In this document: positions 36,201 to 47,500 of the stretch, in pieces
Layout of the letters: every line of letters begins with the position of its first letter
Position numbering within the stretch: the stretch's first letter is position 1
Source: Priapulus caudatus
Lineage: Eukaryota > Priapulida > Priapulimorpha > Priapulimorphida > Priapulidae
Direction: 5' to 3'
Assembly: GCF_000485595.1 (NCBI RefSeq)
Contig: NW_014577329.1
Location: 17,434-73,855 of the forward strand
DNA length: 56,422 nucleotides
Position numbers and translations under genes: made by a program
Notes under the pieces: generated by a model
What the model was told of the DNA's origin: nothing
Database searches by the model: none
The model's input: the letters and a program-made list of their open reading frames with translations, nothing else

Positions 36201-38779
36201 TGAAAAAAAATGCTATACAAATTTATCCAATTGCTATGCAAAATTTATTTTGTATAGCACATTTGCTATGCAAATTTTTGGCTGGAAATTGTTCCCTGTT
36301 CTGCATGCAAAACTTACTTGAACAACGTTTACGCGCCTTAAATCATATATGAACTTCATTCTCTATATGAGATTCTGTACGTTGGGAATACAATGTCAAT
36401 AGCACTTACGCAAACGTCTGTTTTTGATTAAGGCCAACTATAAATAGGCTGATAGCATGGCTGATAGTATCACAGCATGGGCTAAACGTAGACTGGTACT
36501 CGCTCCCACCATCGAGTAACTAAGCCGAGAGGTGGGACCGGGTACCAGTCTACGTAATACGATGCAGTATGCACGCCATCTATGGGAACAGAGTGAGAAG
36601 AATGTCCTGGCAGGATAGGTCAAATGTATATTGCGCTCAAAAGTGCAGAAAGAATTACTTTCTTAACTTCAGTTTAATCAATCTTGAGATAAGTAATTGC
36701 AGAATTGAATCGTCAAACCTACCAATGAAAATTTGCCAGTTTTGTACTGTCCTTGGCATGGCTCTCTCCGTCGACGTTACAATAGTGTGCAATGTCGGGA
36801 TATGGTGGAGCATGCTGGCTTGTGGACGCTGCAGAGCCCGATGGTTGACTGTCAGTCGAGATGTGTTGATCCTCCCCGACATTGAAGAAATCTGTACGTT
36901 ATACGTGCGTTTGCCTTACCTCTGCCCGCCATCTTCGTCGAAAGTTTGGACGCCGCGCGGCGAAATTGGAATGTACATTTCAATCGATGACGTAACTGAT
37001 ACAGTAGCGCGCAGCGTGGGTGTTATTTGTTTATAAGCAATTTAGTCTGACTGACTCTCTCTCCTCTCGCTCGCTCTCTCTCTTTCTCTCTCGCCCCCCT
37101 CTCTCTCGCTCTCTCTCTCTGCAATAAAAAAAATGTTTGCTGAAATGATGTGTACGCAACTGCGTATCTGCATATCTGCGCCTAACAAAGGTGTCACTAC
37201 GCACGACTGAAATGTTACGTTTATAACCGTAGCAACAGACCTCAGATGAGCCCAGTCGCTCTGCGGCACTTGTTTTTTTTACATTCCTCATAGTTAAGAC
37301 TGAAACACAAAGCATGTGTGGCAAACATGAGGACAGACTTAAAATAACTATTATGCCTCACACACACAAAAAATACCTACCTACCTACCCACTAAAAAAA
37401 TCATGGGTCGGGGGACAGCAAACATGGAATTTTTTAAGGATGGCCTTAGGTCAGAAATTTGGTAATGGGAATATATATTATTTGTAATTTTGGCCAAGTC
37501 AGCTAAAATTTGCAGTGGTTAGTATATGTGATTGCTGTGCACTTTTCTAGGCTCAGAGCAAGGCGATCGCGGGAGGTGGAGGCGTTGATATCGAGTTCAA
37601 CGGTATGGTTGATGCCTTCGTCCAGACTGTGAAGAAGAACGGAATTCTTGGACTGTGGCGTGGAACCACCGCCAACCTGGCTAAGGTAAATAGTTGAAAC
37701 CATGTAAAGTGAGACCTGCTGCCATATTCAGTAGTGGTGTTCCGATTAATCGAGTTCGTCGATCATTACTCGTTTGGGCTGCCGAGTTGATTAATCGAGT
37801 AGAAAATCGGACGACCGAGTACAACTCGAACTTTTTTTTTGATTGAATTTGATGAGCAGTTATGTTGCAATGCCTTTTAGAGTGTTACCCGTCCGTAACC
37901 CTAACAGTATCCTTAATTTTCTTACCATTAAATACTAGCTACACATACAATAATGTCAATATTCCTTCGCAATACGCCGGTTGTGTCGACGATGACGCGT
38001 CGTCGCCGCAATCTAAAATGATCGATGATTAATCGATCATCGGTCGTTTTGTAAAACCGATGATTTATCGATCATCGGTCGTTTTGTAAAACCGATGATT
38101 TATCGATCATCGGTCGTTTTGTAAAACCGATGATCAATCATGAAATTTGGACCGATCTCCAACACTAATATTCAGTCATGTTCCCAATTGAGTTTGTTAT
38201 GAATTAAAGTAGGAATTTCAATATTTGGAGTTTTACTACGGATTAGCTCAAAATGGTCTATTTGACCTCATTCAAAGGTCAACCACTATCGGAATTTTGG
38301 GAAGCGTTGCACGGTGCGATTCATAACTTTCTGTGTTTTAATGTGGCCCACAATTTTCTTTCAATATAGTGTCTTACTATAGTATTGTATTATATTATTT
38401 TATCATATTGTGTAAAGCCAGGATTTCAAAATTAATTTTCGACAGTCTGGTTTTCCCCACTTTTACGATACTTATCGTTATTGCCCGAGTAACAGCAACT
38501 GTCTAGACTAGAGTAACGCTAACATGTCATATTCAGCTTTATTCACCAAAACATACACGATTCGAATTTTGATTTCTGCATATTCAGGTTGCACCATATG
38601 CCGGGTTCATGTTCATGGGCTTCGAAGCCAGCAAGAGAGTGTTCCTGTACAGCAACGGATACACAACAAGCCCGATCTGGGACAACCCCAAGCCCGGTGT
38701 GGACCAGAGTTTCACACCCACCGAGCTGGCCGCATGGTACAAAAAGGAGAAGGAGCTCGGCCACGACCATGACCATTAG
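27295..38779 (+). CDS. SLC25A43: Mitochondrial carrier SLC25A43, 4 exons (3 and 4 taken from the intact copy)
   Basis: Exons 27295-27814, 27933-28105, 37551-37685 and 38588-38779 join in phase to 1020 nt (339 aa plus stop), the usual length of this carrier. Exons 3-4 also exist as a damaged copy at 30585-31773; only the downstream pair keeps the frame. The three carrier repeats show PLDVVK, PTDMVK and PFDTIR, the PX[DE]XX[KR] signatures ending odd-numbered helices, so six membrane helices in the inner mitochondrial membrane are expected. Orthology rests on the C-terminal part: GGVDIEFNGMVD, GLWRGTTANLAK, LYSNGY and PGVDQSFTP resemble human SLC25A43 more than other SLC25 members. The substrate is not established. 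The C-terminus ends HDHDH. The ATG follows an AAAC context and is the first Met in frame with the carrier domain. Confidence 0.93.
28511..28610. repeat. 50-bp perfect tandem duplication
   Basis: The unit beginning AACTTTGGACTGGGAGAGCC occurs twice back to back in SLC25A43 intron 2 with no difference, so it is recent or an assembly stutter. Confidence 0.95.
28735..29290. repeat. AGCTCA-hairpin interspersed repeat, inverted partner at 44640-45235
   Basis: It opens with the hairpin AGCTCATCTGAC/GTCAGATGCAGCT followed by CGTCCGTCCGTCCGTGCGTC. Its body (CTTAAGGTATAGGAGGAAAT, GTGCCGCA complement, GGTCAAAGGG) returns in inverse orientation in an IDS intron. Both lie within introns of neighbouring genes. 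Confidence 0.7.
29543..29603. repeat. Hairpin MITE of the TAGACTGGTACTCGC family
   Basis: TAGACTGGTACTCGCTCC and its complement form a ~60-bp hairpin in SLC25A43 intron 2. It has a slightly longer twin at 36489-36552 in the second duplicate copy. Confidence 0.75.
30585..31773 (+). pseudogene. SLC25A43: Damaged copy of SLC25A43 exons 3 and 4
   Basis: Exon 3 copy 30585-30718 lacks one C of the GCC codon in the TTANLAK segment (134 instead of 135 nt), shifting the frame before the donor. Exon 4 copy 31583-31773 loses two T and gains one G around the LYSNG codons. Splice sites are intact. Spliced to exons 1-2, these exons would not give a complete carrier. Because exons 1-2 are not duplicated, it is either a partial genomic duplicate or, more likely, an assembly artefact. 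Confidence 0.85.
32209..32214 (+). terminator. AATAAA poly(A) signal, damaged copy
   Basis: AATAAA 436 bases after the TAG of the damaged exon 4, in the same place as the signal at 39210 in the intact copy. Confidence 0.5.
32757..33460. repeat. AGCTCA-hairpin interspersed element (duplicate copy 1)
   Basis: Same family as 17610-18566: GTCAATGACACTGTAGCTC start, CGTACGACGGACGACGACCC near the end, terminal hairpin around GACGATGTCAAGGTGAGCTA. It lies between the convergent 3' ends of SLC25A43 and IDS. Confidence 0.65.
33923..33972. mobile_element. 50-bp palindromic CAGGAGT micro-element C (duplicate copy 1)
   Basis: CAGGAGTAGATAATAGG pairs with the inverted right end CCTATTATCTACTCCTG. Flanks ATAATAT (33916-33922) and ACAATAT (33973-33979) match at 6 of 7. 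An inner GGTACC-centred palindrome makes a second fold. Confidence 0.7.
34506..35283 (-). pseudogene. IDS: Damaged copy of the last IDS exon
   Basis: Collinear with 41543-42327 but 778 instead of 785 nt, with several small indels that break the frame repeatedly; the segment around the EWIGFD codons and the C-terminus fall in different frames. No upstream IDS exons accompany it. It belongs to the upstream duplicate 29354-36040. Confidence 0.85.
36005..36040. repeat. Truncated hairpin MITE at the assembly gap
   Basis: TAGACTGGCACTCGCTC opens a hairpin MITE whose second arm is missing because the sequence stops at the N run. The intact twin is at 43067-43147. A hairpin is a plausible reason for the contig break. 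Confidence 0.7.
36041..36065. other. Assembly gap (25 N)
   Basis: A run of 25 N joins the end of the first duplicate to 233 bases of sequence (36066-36298) absent from the other duplicate. The round length suggests a placeholder, not a measured gap. Confidence 0.99.
36489..36552. repeat. Hairpin MITE of the TAGACTGGTACTCGC family (copy 2)
   Basis: TAGACTGGTACTCGCTCCCA with an inverted partner ending GTACCAGTCTA; twin of 29543-29603. Confidence 0.75.
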
Positions 38780-39209
38780 AGAGTTCGCGATTAGGCAATG
38801 CACTAGGTCGCTTGGTTCCAATTTGTTTGTTAGTATGGTCGAACTCATATGTCAGTTGTGTCGCCCATTCGCATAAGCTCATCATGCAAAATGTCTAGTT
38901 ATAAACTTTTGAAAACGTCTTTTGTCTGTAACTGCAGTGCCTGAAACAAAATGGCTACTTCTCTGTAATACAAATTATATAGTATGCGCAGAGGTTTGCA
39001 TATGTGGATAGTATTTTCTTTTCAAATATGCAATCCCCTCTCCGGACTCTGATGGTAGACCAGAGCGACAGAAACGAAACCCACGTGTCTCGGTGATATG
39101 TCTGTGTTAACTAGGAGTGTGCTTCTAAAGTAGCAGCTCTTAAGATCCATTTCCGGAAATGGCTTTTAACAAGTTGTCAGGTACTTGTAAAAAGTTATAC
39201 TGTATTGTT

Positions 39210-39215
39210 AATAAA
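39210..39215 (+). terminator. AATAAA poly(A) signal for SLC25A43
   Basis: AATAAA 431 bases after the SLC25A43 stop in the intact copy, giving a 3' UTR of reasonable length. Cleavage site not determined. Confidence 0.5.
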
Positions 39216-39770
39216 TGAAAGAGCTCTGTAACATAATGATACAAGTAAGTTTGTTTTCCTCCGCACGTGGAATGCATGTGGAATGCCAAGTACATTTAGT
39301 GACATGTATAAAGAAGCCCAAAAAGTGCATATTCCAAAATTTGATTTGCAGAATTAAATTGCAAGTCTATATTGACATAATAGCAACTTGTACGCAAACC
39401 ATTTCTTATGGGCTCTACATTTGTAGAAGTACAACTTGGAAGGATAGCAGAATTTGTTCAGGGCAAGGGTATTTTAGCCTAACACCCTCCCCCCTCTGGT
39501 GCCTTGAGCTTGCATGATTGCCCTCTCCCCCCCCCCTATAATTCACTTCTGGTTCTGCCACTGCAAGTCGTACGTAAAAATGGACAAGATTTTAAAATAA
39601 CTGGACCACTCTCAAGCAGGATTGTTATAAGTTTAACAGGTTCTGTTATTTTTGACATAAAAAGCAATGAATGGAAACAGTATATTTCACGAGCACGGTC
39701 ATAACCAAACAAGCTGTTGGAAATCCAAGTTTGAAGTTTGCTTTAGTCAACTGGTGAACAAAATGAAAGT

Positions 39771-40486
39771 GTCAATGACACTGTAGCTCGCCACAAAAAA
39801 GGACACAAATGAGTGAGTAAGAAGAAGTCAGTTTTAATTGAGCAACCATCGACGTACATTATAGAAACGATTGCCATCTGTATATCGCAATAAGAATTTA
39901 TAAACCAAAATGAATCCCAATTTGTGACCGTAGATGGCGCTATAGCCGCTTTGTAGCGATAGCGTTTGAAATAAATAGGTTATGCTGCGTTCCGACATGT
40001 TTTGTAAAACTTTACTCTAATATAGACGTTTTATGGAGAGGAAATACCAATTTTGCATTAAAGATATTGTCAATGAAATCTTGTAAAACGAACCAGACGA
40101 GTGTGACACCACAGACTGTTTGTGTCTATATAATATGCTATATAATTGCCAAACCCTACCTAATTTGCATAAATTTTTTTAAATATCAAAACCCCTAGCC
40201 CTTATTCATTCACATACCAAAAATGAGCAAAATCCGTTGAACCTTAACTGACTAATGGCAATTCCCATTTTTGCCAAAAAATTGCCGTGGCTCGAAAGTA
40301 CGTCAACTGGCGTGCTTCAAAATAGGACGTTTAATATGGGAGCATAGCAGTAACAACTATACCCAATTTCAAACATGTGGGTCAAACGGTTCGTGAGTTA
40401 TCGTTGACCGTAGCGAAATGTTAACGAACGTACGACGGACGACGACCCATGGCAATAGCTCAGCTTGACGATGTCAAGGTGAGCTA
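39771..40486. repeat. AGCTCA-hairpin interspersed element (duplicate copy 2)
   Basis: Second-copy counterpart of 32757-33460, same ends and hairpin. Confidence 0.65.
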
Positions 40487-40956
40487 AAAATGAGCATGAC
40501 GTGCTGTTTTTAATTTGATCAGTAAGTGTGCCCTCAACATTTTAAAAGAGGAAAGCAGTCCTATTCCTCGTGTAATTAAAAACAAGTGTTGGTGATGAAA
40601 TGTCGGATGATTTAACGTATCTACCCGCTCATTAAATCGCTTCAAAAGCAGGTCACTACTATACCTATATTTAGAAAGCAGACGCCACATTGCATAGATG
40701 CGCCCATCAACCTCTAGACGGTCGTTCAAAGACCTCTCCATGTCAGGAATAGTTCAGATATAGATTCGAGCTGCAGTGCTGTGCTGTATCACGTATACTT
40801 GCCGGGAAGAGGGGACTGCCCGCGCATGAAAGGTCCACGAGTTTCCCCCATAAATACAGTGCATACGTACCACCATGCTAGCAGTAAGTTGATAGAACAT
40901 GGACTTTGTTACATGGATTTTTTTTTCTCCTATTATCTACTATATATATATAATAT

Positions 40957-41006
40957 CAGGAGTAGATAATAGGTACCTACTATCTCTACCCTATTATCTA
41001 CTCCTG
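40957..41006. mobile_element. 50-bp palindromic CAGGAGT micro-element C (duplicate copy 2)
   Basis: Counterpart of 33923-33972 with one base change inside; same flanks. Confidence 0.7.
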
Positions 41007-41542
41007 ACAATATATATTGATTCAGCAGACATAAACAGAAAACACATTGACTTGACCAATATTGTACAAAATTATTAAATTGCTGTATGTCATTGCTTTC
41101 GTTTTAGCAGGGCAAGCATAGTAGCTATACATGTTCTGCTATTTCTTTGGAAGTTTATGTAAAATGCATAATGCATGTAATACATGCCCTACAAAAACAA
41201 AGCATCAAGGTTTCTGGATTGGCTTATGAACATTGTGCATGCTATGTGGCAGTACGCGAACGCGAATCAAGAATTGAAAAGCATAAAAACTATAAAATAA
41301 CATATAATTGGCATCACATGGACTTCTAAACATTTATATACTATCAATAGCTAATAATAGAGCTCTTATTAGCTCTTGATACTATGTTACATAATAAATT
41401 ACCACAATGTATAAACATTTACTTAATAATGTAAACGTGCGTGTGTGCTATATACAATATACACTATGAACACATACATATGTTCACGATAATATAATTA
41501 TACTTATCATACAATTTTCGTCAAAATTATGAAATTTTAAAA

Positions 41543-44500
41543 CTAGGACAACTCCATTTGGTACCGTAACTGTTTCGCTAGTTTTGCAACAAAAGTAGCA
41601 TGCGATTTATTGTATGCCTGGTTGTGATTTTCCCCTGGATCTTTATCAAGAAAGTACAGTTCCCTCGCACGAACATCGCTCCATATTCCCCTGAACATGT
41701 TCTTGTCAAATCCGATCCACTCCGTGTATCGGTGATGTGTACATCGCATACTATACCCCATCACAGCAATCTCACGTAAGCGGGGCTGATCGCTGGTCGC
41801 CACCGGGAAATTCGACGGTCGTGGGTACTGGCTGAACACTGCTGATTTTACCCAAGTGTGATTTTTAAGCAGTCTGCTGTCACTGTTACGGATCACCAAT
41901 GCGAAACTACGTCCTTCCGTACATAGTCGTATCGCAGACGAATTGGTGGGACAGGTAGGTGGCCTGGGGATACCTGCAAGGTCGCACAGTGTTGGGAAGA
42001 TGTCGACCAGCTCCACCAAAACATTGCTTTGCCTGCCTCCCTTACGCACACACCTGGCAGTTACTCGATCACTTCCACTGGCGCATTCAGATTCTCTTCT
42101 GGCACCTGACGTCATGCTGTGATGAGGAGGCAACAGCGGGTTGATGTAAGGAAACAGGCTACGTTCTAGCAGGAGTTTCGTCTTTTCCACCGATTGCAAG
42201 CGATTGCGAGCAAAGCGTGACCAAGCAATAATTGGAACGTACACGATTAGCGGAACGTTGGTAGCCACCTCAAAGTTGCTGTACTTTGACCACTCCTGAT
42301 GCTCACCTAATGCCCAGCCGTGGTCTCCTGCAAGTTCAAACGTACAACGCAAAGATTTACGTCAAAGCAAATAAACTTTTCTAAACTATGAATTTGCAGT
42401 CGTACTTTTTGTTGTAAACAAGTGCCGCAGAGCGACAGCGCTCACCTGACGGCAGGTGTTCTGATGCTAAACTCGCTGGCAAACGAATGAAGAGCACCGT
42501 CCCATCACCGCGTTCGCGCTCAGAGAATATATCCAGCATTAGACTGGATCACTCAGAGAAGCGTTGCCGAAGAGGAGGCTGTTTAATCCGAAGTGCTGCG
42601 CGTCTGCGCGCACGTCCGTCGCAAAGCGCAACGCGAACCGCGAATAAATTCCTATACGACAGTATGCAGAGCTGGCAGCTATGGATCCGTCAGCCCGAAC
42701 TGCCATAGCCCGCGCACAGAATCCATTAGCTGCCAGCGGAACAGTCCCCCGCAATTTGAGTGCGGGAACATCAAGAGGCAACACTTATGGAACGTGAACA
42801 GTGTTCACTTGTTATAAAACTGTAACCGAGTAATGTGTTCGTAACGCGAGCCTTTGTCACGCGAAGTCACAGAAAGACTGTAAGAAATCTGACATTCGCG
42901 AACCTTGCCAGTAATGAATATGCTGTCAGAATCAGGAAACACCTACCGGCGCTCTTCGTGCACCTATTGTTGCGCCAATGCTGGGAACGTTTTTGCAACA
43001 ACGTTGCAATGGCGAGCTCCGTACAGGAGTTGCAAAGCAGTGCGCGCTGCCCGCCGCTATAGCCCATAGACTGGCACTCGCTCCACTCTCGTCTCAGCTT
43101 TAGTCACTCCGATGCTTAATCGAGTGGGAGCGAGCTCCTAGATTCTATATCTCCTTTGCACCTCGGCAACCTTCTCACGAACGAGAGTAGGCCCTAATAC
43201 CTAGAAACATTAAGAATTTGGTAGGTAATATTTATAGATTCGTATTTAGTTAGGCATTATATTTGTATTGAACCTTCAATGCCGTGTCTAGATATAGGGG
43301 TAGATTCTGAACCCTAGCAAAGAGCGTTTCTTGAGCTAGTAGTAGTATGTAAAGTACTAGTACTAGTAAGTATACTCAGTACTTAGTAATTTAGTAATAC
43401 TATTTATATACGCATTGCTCCTGCCGTCTGGTTAGTAAACTATACTATAGTACAGTAGTGCTGGAACTGTAGAGTACTTAATTACCTAGTAATTATGTAA
43501 CATTTACTTGTAGTAATCAGAAGATTTCGTAGGTGTGGAATGTACCAAAGTCTATAGTTTAAAATAGCCGGCCGAGCAACAACGCAACCTCGATAAAAAC
43601 CCGTAAGCCAATGTGTATCCTTACAGCCTCGTTGCCCCTATATATATCGTAAATACTCTAAGCTCATGCCAGTCCAACGCCAACGGCATTTAGCGCTATA
43701 GTATTGTTACATATGTGAACAATAAAACTCCGTATTACAGCAAAGAAAGCGCCCTAGTAAGCGAACACAACTAAATTGGGAGCTTTTTAGCCCGTCTCTA
43801 ACTAACTGGTAGTGGCGATCCCTGTCGCAATGCGCAGAACTGCCGATGAGATCGAAAAGCCGCTTAACCTAACCTAAGAAGGCACGGCAGTAGTACTGGC
43901 GTTGGAAAAGCAGCGACAGTTCGCTAATACATGCGTGCCGCTACAGGCGCGTTTGACGCTTCGCGCGGAATACCGCTGCAGATCGTCTAGGATACTATAT
44001 AACAGATCTAAAATCTAAATAGCTAGCGTTGCCTTAACGCTGGTAGTGACACGTAATAAAAGATACAGCCTTGTAAACTTTTAATGACTTCGCTATATTA
44101 AACATTTATCATGATATGCCGTCCGAGCGCGAGTCCGTATTGGTGGTGGGGAAAGTGGGGAAGGGGGGCGGGTGGAGGCTCTAATACAAATAAGCATTGC
44201 CGGCAGATCGGCGGGCAAGTTCCCCATCAATAAATATCAAAAGATGGCAACACCGCTTGCCTGAATAACCTCCAACTCCATTGAGTCTTAATCCAAAGTA
44301 TAATTCAAGGCTAGGAAGAATTCGCTCAGCTTGTTTTAGTTTAAACATCTGCAATGTGCAAGTTGCCAGCAGAATTAATATGAATTAAAAAAAGTCCAGT
44401 TCACCCATGCATGCCGTAAGGGCCTGCGCCCCCATTGTTTTTTGCATACACACCGAGCATTCAAGGGTTGCATTACAGTGTGCTAATACAGGTCTAACTT

Positions 44501-47500
44501 CAAGTGTGCTCAATACAGACGACTGCCTTAGAAATAAAATAATGAAATTAGAGCCGTAAACCCTTTGTCAAACAACATTGCTTTGCAGATTTGAAACTGT
44601 GCAACCTGTAAGCCTCACATCCACAAATCGCAAAAAAGCGTTCGTCTTGTTTAACATTCACAAATCCATGTTTCCCTCCTTGAAGGGTTAAAAAGATTAT
44701 CCGCACACTTTTCTTCGCATGTCATGCAGAAGTACATTTCACTGTCCCTTCAAATAAAGCCCATAAAATGCTAGTCACCTGCGAAACAAAGAAGTTTTTC
44801 AATCGCTGTCGTCACGACATGTCCTCCAAAAATGTCTAAAACGCTGTCCCTATGCCCCCATTGACCCTTTGACCTGTTGACCCTCCAAATCTCGCACAGT
44901 GATGGCTTTTCCTACCATTGATTGCTATTACCAACTATCACGAGCCTAGGTTACCGTTTAGATTTGTGCCGCAATTTCTGCATTTCCTCCTATACCTTAA
45001 GTAAGGAGGGAATGTGTCCCCCTTCTTTAACAGCTCTTGACCTTTGACCTTTGACCCTCATCTTCGACATGCCCAATCTTTTGACATCCGCCCCACGTCC
45101 CGAGATATCGTGACGTACGTCCGAGCGGATTCAGATTTGTGCCCAACTGTTGTACGCAACGCGCAATCGGACGCACGTACGATCAATGCCGATTCTACAA
45201 AGCTGCTGATGCTACTAGATGTCCACGAGACCTAAAAGGTGAACTGAAATGAACTTAACCTAAACTGTGGATGAATGATAGCTCACGTCTGATCACATGT
45301 ACAAATCACTACAGTTTGCAATACCATGAAATTATTTGAATGTCCATTTGAACTCAAACTTTTTAAACCACTATGTATCATTCTTCGCTTCATGGTTACC
45401 AATCAGGAGATGCCAAACACATATTTAGCATCTTAGTTCTCTGGCCATCAAAATTACGAGTCGAGGGTCACCTTGAGTGACCCGAGTTGTGCAAGGGGAT
45501 CCGGCAATGCCCCCTGCGAAATCTGAAGATCATTTCCTTGTCTTCCTGAGGTCAAAATGACAATAAATTGACAAAAAATACAAATTAATTAATTTTTTTT
45601 TCGATCACAGGAAATTTTGTGAGTTGATACACCCACTAAACTGGTCGAGTTGATGCCAAAGGAATAGAAATTCGTATAAAATACGAATAAATCGTAGTGG
45701 TTGGCATCTCTGTTACCACCATCATCATCAACATTGTTAACCTTATATGCTGAACCAAACACGTGCAAAGAAGCACTACTGTCCATATTGCCCATTGTCT
45801 AATTAACCATAAATAAATCAATTTTATTGGACAGTTCAAGAACGATTAATATGCTTACTAGGCAATGACTTACCAAACAGTATTATAATGGTATTGTTAG
45901 CAAACCCTTGTGTCTCCAAGCTGGAGAGGAGATGTCCTATTTGGTCGTCCATGTAAGATATTGCTGCATAGTAACTCTGTCGTACCAATCGCTAGAAATA
46001 AAACCACGTAACAAGCGACAGTTAGTGTTGAACATTAGGGTTGGTGTGAAACGTGTCCCATCATTTTCAAAATCTCAGCCCTATATATATTCTAAAAAAA
46101 ACCAGCAACGAATCCCTGTTGTCATTTCATAGTTTCCTATTAAATGTTTCACTGCACTATTGTTTGGATGACTTGATAGAAGTACTAAATATATTAAGCC
46201 CCCATATATTTTGTTATTAATTACATTGGGGGAAACCAATATTTCAACATATCAACAAGGACGTCTCTCCCAATTCTGTGCGCATCTCTTCCTTTCACCT
46301 TCTTTTCCTTCCTTCCGTCCTACCACCCTCAATCCTTCCATTCCTTACCCCCAATAGCATTGTGGGCTCTTGCCTCTAAACACTACACCAAACAAAACAA
46401 AAAATAAAACAAATAGCACTAAAATTAACACTAAACAAGTCATTTTCTGCTGATCATACGAGCCCAAAAGACCCGGACCTTTAGTGTTACCATGAAGTGT
46501 TACATATAATTATACGTAGTACCACCATCTCATGCTATATATGATGTGTCTGTCATTAATCACACATAATGCTAGATAAACCTGATAGTCATCTGGCAGT
46601 GGTCCAAATGGAAATGAGACATTCAACTCCTTAACATCGTCTCTATCTCGTAGGTCAGTCCAAGGGTTCCAGGCAACCAATGGCATATGCTCTGGATAAT
46701 GTCGATTTGAAGCCAGCGGAACTGTGCTCAGTGGATAAAGATCTGAAAATAAATGCATGACAATAACAACACCATGCATGATGTCAGTTTTCAGAAAAAG
46801 TCAAGACAAGGGAAGTGTCAAGTCAAAAGCAACAACTCGTTGCTAGATGTAGACATTGCCGAAGAAACCAGACCCTCCGAGCGCAAAATTCTGCAGGTTA
46901 CTGGCCGAGTTAACAGCCAAGTTGTTTCCTACTTCAAGTACAGCATAATTCTGTGATACAGTCATTGAAATACAAACTGTGATATATATATCTTGGACGC
47001 ATATACAGGTTCATAATCCTTTACCCAAAACCCTAGGGGGAGATGTGAACTCAGGATTTCGAATTTGTAGGATTTCGGTACAATGGTTCAATACATTAGA
47101 TTATGGTAACCCCTGAGTGAGGTCTGTAGCTCAGTACCTTGTAAGCAAACATGTTCACAAACAAATATTTCTGCAGCGGACCTTATGTATATTCACACTG
47201 AGTGGGATAAATAAAGTCTCTGAAGTATGATGCTTATGTTTTACCAACAGATGTCACCAGGAGTGTATCAATGTGTTTGATACACTCCTGATGTCACTAG
47301 TATACTACATGCAAAATTATGTATATACAAAGTAATAATGAAACCACGGAAGATAATTAAATACATAGTAGTTTGTTATACAGTTAGATACATAACAAGC
47401 AGCTCTGATACACAAATTGGCTTATATGTATACTAGTAATATCTATTAGGGAAACATCGCATGTTGCTATTATTTAGACTTAATTACAGACAGGCAAGAC

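Larger units (their letters stand above)
36299..43110. repeat. Segmental duplicate, downstream copy (intact exons)
   Basis: Homology to 29354-36040 starts at TTCTGCATGCAAAACTTACT and fades around the hairpin MITE near 43110. SLC25A43 exons 3-4 and the last IDS exon are all in frame here, so this copy is used for both gene models. Confidence 0.9.
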
